Shown piece after piece: positions 1-4,944 of a stretch of 6,868 nucleotides of DNA. The position numbers were made by a program, and so were the translations under genes. This DNA comes from Dehalococcoidia bacterium UBA2158 (GTDB lineage: Bacteria > Chloroflexota > Dehalococcoidia > Lucifugimonadales > UBA3495). Location of the stretch: positions 19,739 to 26,606 of the forward strand of contig DCWQ01000057.1 of assembly GCA_002328185.1 (NCBI GenBank). The letters run 5' to 3'. The first letter of the stretch is position 1. Each line of letters opens with the position of its first letter. The notes beneath the pieces are model-generated. The model was not told where the DNA came from, made no database searches, and worked only from the letters and a program-made list of their open reading frames with translations.

Positions 1-941
1 ACATCTGTGTGGTCCGGGTCGGCCATGTAGGCTTCCCGGTCGATGAACGCCAGCTTTTTGGCTTCCACCATCATATGGATGCTCTCGGCAGAGCTACAGC
101 CCAACGACTTGAGGTCAAACTGCTCTACCAAGTTTAGCTCTTGGAGGAGGACATGGCCGCTGGAGTTGGGCGGCGCTTCGTAGACCGAGTGGCCTTTGTA
201 GGTTGTGGAGATGGGCTCCTGCCACCGGGAACGGCAGTCCGCCAGGTCCTTCATCGACAGAAGACCGCCCTGTTCCTGGAAGAACTTGACCATGGCCTGG
301 GCGATCTCGCCCTCGTAGAAGGCGTCCCGGCCTCCGTCGACAATCTTCTGGAACGTCTTGGCAAGGTCCTTCTGGTGAATGATCTGTCCGGGCTGGAGCG
401 GTTTGCCGCCTGGGGCGAAGATGGCCTGGGAGGTTGGGAATTCTTGCAACAGTGGATCGCCGGAGATGACCCTCGAAAGCACGTGGGACACCGGAAAGCC
501 GTTTTCCGCCAAGTCGATGGCGGAGGCGAACAGTTCGGACAGCTTTAGGCTGCCGTATTTCTCGTGGGCGGCCATCCAGCCGTCCACCAGTCCCGGTACC
601 GAGAACGACATGATTCCCTTCTGGGGGATGCCGTTGGCCTGGTACCAGGCCAGGTCGGTGGCGTAGGGGGCGGCGCCGGTGGCGTTGCAGATGTCCACCT
701 TGTTCTGGGCTTTGTTGTAAATCATGATGTAGCCGTCGCCGCCGATGCCCGACATATTGGGCTCGACTACGTTCAACGCGGCGGCGGTGGCGATGGCGGC
801 GTCAACGGCATTTCCACCCTTCTGCAGGATGGCCATGCCAGCCTGAGCGGCCAACGGCTGCCCCGCGCACACCATCCCGTTCCGACCCATGACCACCGGG
901 CGGTTGGCCTCAAAATTGATCCCGTGAGGTGTCTGCACCAT
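1..941 (-). CDS. Gamma-glutamyltransferase-like Ntn-hydrolase, N-terminal part (cut by left edge)
   Basis: This is an open frame of 313 codons from ATG at 941 to the window edge. It matches the N-terminal large-subunit region of the gamma-glutamyltranspeptidase family, autoprocessed N-terminal-nucleophile hydrolases that cleave gamma-glutamyl or related amide bonds. Family hallmarks are AGQPLAAQAG (residues 26-35), GGNAVDAAIA (42-51) and SGIGGDGY (64-71), followed by a colinear match through HVLLQEL and ESIHMMVEAKKLAFIDREAY near the edge. The catalytic threonine and small subunit of this usually 530-580 residue family lie outside the window. No signal peptide is seen, so a cytoplasmic enzyme is likely. 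The start is supported by AGGAGA (951-956) nine bases upstream. One oddity is the segment where true glutathione-cleaving enzymes carry the substrate-carboxylate arginine before an AP motif: here it reads ATGAAP (87-92) with no arginine. The substrate may therefore not be glutathione. Family membership is near certain; the reaction is not. Confidence 0.93.
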   Translation of the reverse strand, partial: MVQTPHGINFEANRPVVMGRNGMVCAGQPLAAQAGMAILQKGGNAVDAAIATAAALNVVEPNMSGIGGDGYIMIYNKAQNKVDICNATGAAPYATDLAWYQANGIPQKGIMSFSVPGLVDGWMAAHEKYGSLKLSELFASAIDLAENGFPVSHVLSRVISGDPLLQEFPTSQAIFAPGGKPLQPGQIIHQKDLAKTFQKIVDGGRDAFYEGEIAQAMVKFFQEQGGLLSMKDLADCRSRWQEPISTTYKGHSVYEAPPNSSGHVLLQELNLVEQFDLKSLGCSSAESIHMMVEAKKLAFIDREAYMADPDHTD

Positions 942-965
942 GATTATTTGTCTCCTAGGAAAGTC

Positions 966-989
966 CCCTCTCCCGCGCACGGGAGAGGG
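966..989. repeat. Perfect 10-bp hairpin repeat of the CCCTCTCCC type
   Basis: CCCTCTCCCG (966-975) and CGGGAGAGGG (980-989) are perfect inverted copies around a CGCA loop, followed by TTAGGTGATGG. Short GC-rich hairpins of this wording recur between genes in many bacterial genomes and often flank DUF559 genes (general recollection). This one lies 25 bases beyond the restored end of the DUF559 relic. There is no T-tract on either side, so it does not look like an intrinsic terminator. Confidence 0.7.
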
Positions 990-1014
990 TTAGGTGATGG
1001 CTTGGCTTCTCTGT

Positions 1015-1386
1015 CTACCGTGCTAATGCCAGAAGTATCGCTTCCTTGACTCCGCTGATCTCAGAAAAAAACTTGATTGTTCCAAAAGCGAAGAGCGGAA
1101 AATCCGCGCTGGCCTAGGTAATTCATGCGCTCCGCGTAATATTCGATCGATACTTGATGCTGTCCGCCGTCCAACTCTACCACCAGACGCCTCTCAGGGC
1201 ACACAAAATCAACGATGTACGGGCCGATTGGATGCTGGCGCCGGAATTGGTATCCGCATCACTGGTAGGCATGGAGTTCGGGTCAAAGAAATGATTCGGC
1301 TGGTGTGGGCTTCGCCGAAGCTGTCTTGCCCGGTTTATTTCGAAGCTGCGTGGCTTCATACGGAATTGTAGTGTAGGGAATCTCAT
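1015..1386 (-). pseudogene. Degraded DUF559 (Vsr-like, PD-(D/E)XK-type) endonuclease-domain gene
   Basis: On the minus strand three stretches of one DUF559-like protein appear in two frames. From ATG at 1386 the frame reads MKPRSFEINRARQLRRS. After an apparent one-base loss in a C run it continues as PTPAESFL, stop, PELHAYQ, stop, then CGYQFRRQHPIGPYIVDF, VCPERRLVVELDGGQHQ and GFSALRFWNNQVF. After one extra T in a seven-T run (1065-1071) it returns to the first frame as SEISGVKEAILLALAR with TAG at 1015-1017. The in-frame TGA stops are at 1283-1285 (where the family usually has Trp) and 1259-1261. Restored length is about 123 residues, normal for this family of small putative nucleases. The VDF and VELDG motifs that carry the family's acidic residues survive. 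The gene is dead as read. The product's biological role is unknown for the family. Confidence 0.85.
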
Positions 1387-1413
1387 TTGAACGGCAAGCG
1401 GTTGATGTCATCG

Positions 1414-1458
1414 GATTTGGTTTCGGGAGATTTGGTTTCGGGAGATTTGGTTTCGAGA
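1414..1458. repeat. 15-bp tandem repeat, three copies
   Basis: The unit GATTTGGTTTCGGGA occurs at 1414-1428 and 1429-1443, with a third copy at 1444-1458 differing by one base (G to A at 1456). Each unit is a multiple of three, so a minus-strand frame through it reads a Glu-Thr-Lys-Ser-Pro repeat, but nothing else suggests that frame is coding. The array lies 28 bases upstream of the start of the DUF559 relic. Replication slippage is the simplest origin. Confidence 0.9.
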
Positions 1459-1481
1459 GAATGGTTGCCCCGTCCTAGTCT

Positions 1482-1577
1482 TCCCCCTTGCGAAGGAGGA
1501 GGGACATGAGTTCTGCCTGTGATTTGGAGCAGGCTTTTGGTGCCCTCTGACCTTTGGGGGAGGCTTAGGGAGAGGGC
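1482..1577. repeat. Intergenic segment with two G/C-tract inverted repeats
   Basis: TCCCCCTT (1482-1489) pairs with AAGGAGGA (1493-1500) with one mismatch around GCG. GCCCTCT (1542-1548) pairs exactly with AGAGGGC (1571-1577). Read on the minus strand, the outer end begins GCCCTCTCCCTAAGCC, closely like the hairpin at 966-989 in wording. I read this as a degenerate short intergenic repeat on the other side of the DUF559 relic. The minus-strand open frame across it (PPPSQGGRLGRG-like peptide) is a translated repeat, not a gene. Confidence 0.5.
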
Positions 1578-1629
1578 CACGCCCGCATCAATCGATGTCT
1601 ATGCCTGCAACCGAACAAACACCCAACAA

Positions 1630-1659
1630 AAATGAGTCCCGATCAATCGGGACTCATTT
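1630..1659 (-). terminator. Intrinsic terminator for the IscA/HesB-like gene
   Basis: AAATGAGTCCCGAT (1630-1643) and ATCGGGACTCATTT (1646-1659) are perfect 14-base inverted copies. In practice this is a stem of about 12 bp with a six-base loop. Read on the minus strand the stem ends in ATTTTTGTT, giving a usable U-tract. It lies 27 bases past the stop codon of the minus-strand gene at 1687-2073. The plus-strand side ends in ATTTGTTT, so weak action in the other direction is possible. Confidence 0.85.
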
Positions 1660-1686
1660 GTTTCACAATGCCGGGATGGTTATGGC

Positions 1687-2073
1687 TTAGTGGCCGCCGC
1701 AACCGCCGCCGCAACCGCCACCGCCGCAACCGCAACCACCGCCGCCGCTGCCACAGGCGCAACCCCCCCCGCAGCCGCCGGCGCTGGAGAACATGGGGTT
1801 GTTGATCACAAACCCGACCTGTCCGCCCAGATTCTCAACGTAGTCGATGGTCGCCTCTTCCAAGAAGGGCGCACTGTCCGAGTCCATGAGGAAGCTAACC
1901 CCCTCTTTGGACAGCACCGTGTCGTCGGCCTGAGATTCATTTTCCATGGTCAACATATATTGAAGGCCGCCTGTCTCGGCAGGTAAGGCTACTACCCGCA
2001 GCGACCCGTTAGTTTCACCTTGTTCTTCCATGACTTCCTTGAGCTTCTCGATGGCGAGGGTCGTAACTTCCAT
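1687..2073 (-). CDS. IscA/HesB-family (A-type) protein with Cys/Gly-rich tail
   Basis: This 128-residue protein has a complete A-type iron-sulfur carrier fold: MEVTTLAIEKLKEVM at the start, LRVVAL (25-30), GGLQYML (35-41), DDTVLSKEGVSFLMD (50-64), IDYVENLGGQVGFVINNP (76-93). Family members such as IscA and ErpA hold an Fe-S cluster or iron through three cysteines, one in the GGCSG segment and two in a C-terminal CGC. Here the first is replaced by Thr34 (AETGGLQY). The usual CGC end is replaced by a 35-residue Gly/Cys tail with seven cysteines (101, 105, 107, 114, 116, 121, 125) ending in His128. A scaffold or carrier role, or simple metal binding by the tail, are both possible. AAGGAGA (2081-2087) sits seven bases before the start. 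The gene stands alone, with a candidate promoter at 2145-2174 and a terminator at 1630-1659. Family call is firm; function is uncertain because of the missing cysteine. Confidence 0.92.
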   Translation of the reverse strand: MEVTTLAIEKLKEVMEEQGETNGSLRVVALPAETGGLQYMLTMENESQADDTVLSKEGVSFLMDSDSAPFLEEATIDYVENLGGQVGFVINNPMFSSAGGCGGGCACGSGGGGCGCGGGGCGGGCGGH

Positions 2074-2144
2074 TGCCTGTTCTCCTTAGGAGCTTGTCCT
2101 GGGAAGATCCCCGACGTTAGATTCCGCGGGAACTGTACCTAACA

Positions 2145-2174
2145 AAACTATCATATAAGGAAATACCCAGTCAA
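2145..2174 (-). promoter_or_regulatory. Candidate sigma70-type promoter of the IscA/HesB-like gene
   Basis: On the minus strand, TTGACT (2169-2174) is followed after 18 bases by TAGTTT (2145-2150), with an AT-rich TTATATGATAG stretch around it. The -35 is good and the -10 is weak. It would give a 5' leader of about 65 bases before the start at 2073. Confidence 0.35.
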
Positions 2175-2199
2175 CGCCGGACAGCGCCTGGCCGGACCA

Positions 2200-2215
2200 T
2201 TTGCCCCGGGGCAAA
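2200..2215. promoter_or_regulatory. Perfect 16-bp palindrome, possible operator
   Basis: TTTGCCCCGGGGCAAA is an exact palindrome with no spacer. It lies 25 bases upstream of the minus-strand -35 candidate at 2169-2174 and 22 bases before the plus-strand TTGACA at 2238. A dimeric DNA-binding protein site between two divergent promoters would look like this. No regulator gene is in the window, so its identity is unknown. Confidence 0.4.
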
Positions 2216-2237
2216 AGACATCGGTATCAGGCCTGCG

Positions 2238-2280
2238 TTGACACCCTTGAAAGCGCGTTTCTACACTCAATTTCAGTGTA
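2238..2280 (+). promoter_or_regulatory. Candidate promoter overlapped by an inverted repeat
   Basis: TTGACA (2238-2243) is followed after 18 bases by TACACT (2262-2267), which matches four of six -10 bases. TACACT is also the left arm of an exact inverted repeat with AGTGTA (2275-2280) across seven bases. An operator overlapping a -10 would have this form. It points at the phage-like relic starting at 2300, so it may be a leftover control region of a gene now dead. Confidence 0.35.
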
Positions 2281-2299
2281 AAAGCCTAGCCACCTACAA

Positions 2300-2588
2300 A
2301 TGACGGCCGATCAGACAGCCCTTATCGGGTCCGAGCAGATACTGGTTACGGCCATCTCAACTAACGACCTCACCGTGACCCGGTCCCTGAATGGCACCAT
2401 CGCCGCAGCCCATGCGGACAACTCCGACATCAGCGTACTGCGTTGGCCGTTATCGGTTGAAAGGGCCGCATTGGTGCGGACGACAAGCGTCTGGACTAGG
2501 TCCGTGGACTTTGAGCCTTTTCGTTGATGCCGACCTGGATACCGATGTGCGTTTGCTTCTAGAACCGGACCGCAAAACCGCCGCATAG
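2300..2588 (+). pseudogene. Relic of a phage-structural-like protein gene
   Basis: From ATG at 2300 the frame reads MTADQTALIGSEQILVTAIS, then LTVTRSLNGTIAAAHADNSD and RWPLSVERAALVRTTSVWTR up to DFEPFR with a stop at 2525-2527. After restoring one T in the TTTT run at 2518-2521 the protein continues as FVDADLDTDVRLLLEPDRKTAA to TAG at 2586-2588. The segment I/V-x-x-E-x-x-x-V-T followed by LTVTRxxNGTxAAAH is a pattern I associate with small phage or prophage structural proteins (recollection of pattern, not a database match). The N-terminus looks internally shortened: in such proteins about 10-20 residues normally separate the TADQTAL-like start from IGSEQ. There is no ribosome binding site before 2300 and no phage neighbour. 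I judge it a decayed orphan remnant. Confidence 0.55.
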
Positions 2589-2739
2589 CTAGTTCCTATA
2601 TCCATTCTGACGAAAACCGTAAGAGAATCGCCGGCTCCGGGCCACAGTTGTTTGCCTTGCTGGGACCACGCGGTCAACACTGGCTTCATGCCTTCTGCCC
2701 GTAGCTTGGATTTGTACGTGATGGATTTGGCAAATCGGC

Positions 2740-2768
2740 TTGACTTGCGAGTTTTTGTGGGCTAGAAT
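2740..2768 (+). promoter_or_regulatory. Near-consensus sigma70-type promoter of the transporter operon
   Basis: TTGACT (2740-2745) and TAGAAT (2763-2768) are separated by 17 bases, each matching five of six consensus positions. A transcript starting near 2775 would have a leader of about 165 bases before the binding-protein start at 2942. This is the best-looking promoter in the window. Between the relic ending at 2588 and this promoter (2589-2739) I see no feature. Confidence 0.65.
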
Positions 2769-2804
2769 GTTTCGGCTCTCGCGCGCAAACTCAAATATAT
2801 AGTA

Positions 2805-2877
2805 TTCCGTTTTAAATTTATGGGTGCTGGGTGCGAACCCAGCATTAGTAGGTAATACGCCCAAGTCCCAAACGGAG
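2805..2877 (+). promoter_or_regulatory. Structured 5' leader with nested stems and a GNRA loop
   Basis: Three sets of complementary segments nest in order. CCGTTT (2807-2812) pairs with AAACGG (2870-2875). TGGG (2821-2824) pairs with CCCA (2860-2863). TGCTGGGT (2825-2832) pairs with ACCCAGCA (2837-2844) around a GCGA tetraloop, which is a GNRA loop. The second and third stems abut on the 5' side, and TTAGTAGGTAATACG (2845-2859) remains unpaired. The 3' strand of the outer stem runs into GGAGG (2874-2878). It lies within the predicted leader of the transporter operon. I recognise no known riboswitch consensus. It could be a cis-regulatory RNA, an mRNA stabiliser, or chance. Confidence 0.4.
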
Positions 2878-2929
2878 GACGAGCGGCGGATCGGTTGTTC
2901 GGAAAATGGATAGTCTTACAGACGGAAAT

Positions 2930-2934
2930 GGAGG
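2930..2934 (+). promoter_or_regulatory. Ribosome binding site fixing the binding-protein start
   Basis: GGAGG lies seven bases before ATG at 2942. An in-frame ATG twelve codons upstream (2906) lacks a convincing site and would add hydrophilic residues ahead of the signal peptide, so 2942 is the better start. Confidence 0.85.
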
Positions 2935-2941
2935 AAGCTAC

Positions 2942-4774
2942 ATGTCAAGGCATAGGTTACTTAACCCGAAGGCCCTATTTCCAATAATTGCGGCGCTCTT
3001 ATTGGTTATCGCTGTTGCGTGCGGGTCGGATACCACAGACACATCAAAACCGCAGGCAGCACCAAAGGCAGCAGAAAAGGCAGCACCAAAGGCAGCACCA
3101 AAGGCAGCAGCAAAGGCAACAGCAGTTCCATCAGGTGCAGTCCCCACGGCAGTGCCAGCGCGGGTGACCAGCGAACAAGCCACACAGGCTCCAGTGGTAG
3201 CGACCACTGGTAAATATGGCGGAACCGTTCGTATGTCCGCATATGCCGATACCAAGGATTGGGACCCCAGGGGTTCTTCCTCCCTTTCCAGCATCCAGGC
3301 CGTTTCCCAGTTGTACAACCAACTTGTACAGATGGACACTACTGACACCAGTCAAATAGTGTGCGACCTCTGCGACAGTTGGGAAATTACGAACGGCGGA
3401 GAAACGTTTACGTTCACGATTCGCGACGGAATAAAATGGATCGACGGCACCGACCTAACCGGCGTTGATATCCATAACTCCATGCTCCGATACGGCGACC
3501 TTGACGGCCCAACCGGCCGGTCCGGTCTCTGGCGTAATTACGTCTTAGAAGCGAAGAACGGCGGCGTAAACCTGATTGATGACAAGACCATAGAGTTCAA
3601 TCTACAGTTCGCCTCCGGGGCTTTCATGAGGTTCCTCGCGGTTGACTATGTCAAGACCTTGCCGAAGAGCGCCCTTGATGCCGGCCTAGACCTGAACTTG
3701 GCTGAAACCATCATCGACAACAAACTCGGCTCAGGCCCCTTCGTCCTTGACGAATACCAGCGTGGTAACTTCTACAAGGTTTCCAAGAACGAGAATTACT
3801 TCAAAGAAGGTCGCCCGTTCTTCGACGGGATAGACCACTTCATAATCACTGACACCGGCACATTGCTTGCCCAGTTCAAAGCTGGCCAACTCGATATGTC
3901 CAATGGTGGTTTCACGAACCTAGCCCCGACCCAGGCTTTTGAACTTGAAAAGGATACCGGCGGGGACTACAGACCGGTCCCAGTGTCCCCTTCGGCTGAC
4001 TGGGGCTTGATGCTGAACGTCAAGAAAGCTCCTTTCAACGACGCCAGGGTCCGGGAAGCCATCCAGCTCGCCATCGACTATCAACAATGGAACGACCTGG
4101 TCTTCGATAACACCTCCGGCGTAGGCTGCCCCCTCATGGGAATGGCCCACAGCTTTGAGGAATGCCTCACCTGGCCTGGCCTGCGTCCCAAGGACGGCCC
4201 CGGTGGAGCGGAAGACATTGCCAAAGCCAAGGCTTTGATGGCTGAGGCCGGGTACCCCGACGGATTCACGACTCGGTACGATGTTCGTCAGGTCGGCACC
4301 TACCCCGACCAGTGCACAGTGGTCAAAGAGAACCTTAAGGCCGTGTTGGGTATTGATGGTGAGATGACTACCTATCCCAGCGCTGCTGGTTACGCGTTCT
4401 TCGGCACCTCCAGGGCAGAAGACTCGGACGGTGACTGGGAGATGGCTTGTCAGGGAGAGGGTCAAGTGGTCCTCGACGTTGACGGCATCATGGGCGGCGT
4501 CTATCTGAAGGGCGCGACCCGTAACTATACTGACTGGTCCAATGACAAGGTAGACGCTTGGTTTGACGCCCAGAAGCAAGAACCCGATCCTGCAAAGCGC
4601 GTAGAGATCAACAAAGAAATGGAGACCTTCCTGTTCACCCAGGAGGACAACCACTGGGTTACCCTCGGATGGGGCATCCTACAGTGGATTATCGGTCCGG
4701 ACATCCGAGGCTTCAACGCCCCTGAGACGGTCCAGACGCACTTCAAGCACGAGGACCTGTGGCTCGACTATTAA
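2942..4774 (+). CDS. Peptide/oligopeptide-type ABC transporter substrate-binding lipoprotein (SBP family 5)
   Basis: The protein has 610 residues from the chosen start. A short basic end (MSRHRLLNPK) is followed by a hydrophobic core (residues 11-26) and a lipobox ending AVAC, so Cys27 should be lipidated and anchor the protein outside the membrane. Residues 28-90 form an Ala/Lys/Pro then Val/Pro/Thr linker. The family 5 binding domain begins at GGTVR (93-97) and runs to the end, with the typical DSWEITNGGETFTF and IRDGIKWIDGT segments, LGSGPFVLDEY, the APFNDARVREAIQLAIDY segment and PDIRGFNAPE. Homologues such as DppA/OppA/NikA bind peptides, nickel chelates, sugars or opines, so the substrate cannot be named. 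Unusual Cys141 and Cys144 (CDLC) sit where most relatives read DLAESW-like. Two permease genes follow on the same strand, 170 bases away after a stem-loop, so this protein probably heads the operon. Confidence 0.95.
   Translation: MSRHRLLNPKALFPIIAALLLVIAVACGSDTTDTSKPQAAPKAAEKAAPKAAPKAAAKATAVPSGAVPTAVPARVTSEQATQAPVVATTGKYGGTVRMSAYADTKDWDPRGSSSLSSIQAVSQLYNQLVQMDTTDTSQIVCDLCDSWEITNGGETFTFTIRDGIKWIDGTDLTGVDIHNSMLRYGDLDGPTGRSGLWRNYVLEAKNGGVNLIDDKTIEFNLQFASGAFMRFLAVDYVKTLPKSALDAGLDLNLAETIIDNKLGSGPFVLDEYQRGNFYKVSKNENYFKEGRPFFDGIDHFIITDTGTLLAQFKAGQLDMSNGGFTNLAPTQAFELEKDTGGDYRPVPVSPSADWGLMLNVKKAPFNDARVREAIQLAIDYQQWNDLVFDNTSGVGCPLMGMAHSFEECLTWPGLRPKDGPGGAEDIAKAKALMAEAGYPDGFTTRYDVRQVGTYPDQCTVVKENLKAVLGIDGEMTTYPSAAGYAFFGTSRAEDSDGDWEMACQGEGQVVLDVDGIMGGVYLKGATRNYTDWSNDKVDAWFDAQKQEPDPAKRVEINKEMETFLFTQEDNHWVTLGWGILQWIIGPDIRGFNAPETVQTHFKHEDLWLDY
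3061..3120. repeat. 12-bp tandem repeat, five units, in the lipoprotein linker
   Basis: The unit ACCAAAGGCAGC appears exactly at 3061-3072, 3085-3096 and 3097-3108, with near copies at 3073-3084 and 3109-3120. It encodes Ala-Pro/Glu/Ala-Lys-Ala units at about residues 40-60 of the binding lipoprotein. Twelve-base units keep the frame when copies are gained or lost, so the tether between lipid anchor and binding domain can change length. Confidence 0.9.
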
Positions 4775-4808
4775 TGGTCAGCTAAAGGCTTCAATGGCAG
4801 GTTGACAA

Positions 4809-4842
4809 GATGGTCTGCTCCGTGTAACCGGAGCAGACCATC
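4809..4842 (+). terminator. 14-bp perfect stem-loop between binding protein and permease
   Basis: GATGGTCTGCTCCG (4809-4822) and CGGAGCAGACCATC (4829-4842) pair perfectly around TGTAAC, 34 bases after the stop of the binding-protein gene. The following bases are AGTAATTTGGG, so there is no proper U-tract. This fits a partial terminator or a 3' stem that protects the upstream message. Either would raise binding protein over permease, as is common in such operons. Confidence 0.65.
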
Positions 4843-4891
4843 AGTAATTTGGGCGTGCGCAGTTGGTCCGTCTTTGGGAATTCCAACGTAG

Positions 4892-4897
4892 TATAAT
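4892..4897 (+). promoter_or_regulatory. Perfect TATAAT -10, possible internal promoter for the permeases
   Basis: TATAAT matches the -10 consensus exactly and lies 47 bases before the permease start. The bases 16-18 upstream (around 4868-4875, CCGTCTTT) are a poor -35, and there is no extended TG motif. If used it would supply the permease genes independently of read-through past the stem-loop at 4809-4842. Confidence 0.4.
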
Positions 4898-4944
4898 CAT
4901 CCCGGCCGGAGGCGATCGGATTCTTTGTTAATAGGATCGGACAG

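Noticed and set aside
141..1049. Plus-strand open frames of 95-161 codons across the left region
   Set aside because: They lie opposite the clearly conserved gamma-glutamyltransferase-like gene and match nothing recognisable; they arise from its codon bias.
1383..1580. 65-codon minus-strand frame with ETKSP repeats and PPPSQGGRLGRG
   Set aside because: It is a translation of the tandem repeat and hairpin repeats, with no ribosome binding site.
1690..1986. Plus-strand Ala/Thr-rich frame
   Set aside because: It is the antisense shadow of the Gly/Cys-rich tail of the IscA/HesB-like gene.
2518..2525. Programmed frameshift in the phage-like gene
   Set aside because: The TTTT run does not form a standard slippery heptamer in the reading frame, and the gene also lacks a ribosome binding site and seems internally deleted, so decay is simpler.
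2825..2844. Hairpin TGCTGGGTGCGAACCCAGCA resembling a tRNA T-arm
   Set aside because: The stem is 8 bp with a four-base loop rather than 5 bp with seven, and no acceptor, D or anticodon arms fit around it.
2845..2859. AGTAGGTAA in the leader, similar to part of the glnA/glutamine riboswitch core
   Set aside because: The match is too short, and the other conserved blocks of that class are absent.
2906..2941. Upstream ATG at 2906 as start of the binding lipoprotein
   Set aside because: It has no good ribosome binding site and would place twelve polar residues before the signal peptide; ATG 2942 has GGAGG at ideal spacing.
3920..4654. 244-codon minus-strand frame inside the binding-protein gene
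   Set aside because: It is antisense to a conserved SBP family 5 domain and shows no recognisable protein features.
4802..4807. TTGACA as a -35 box before the permease
   Set aside because: No -10-like hexamer occurs 16-18 bases downstream; that position falls in the stem-loop (TAACCG).
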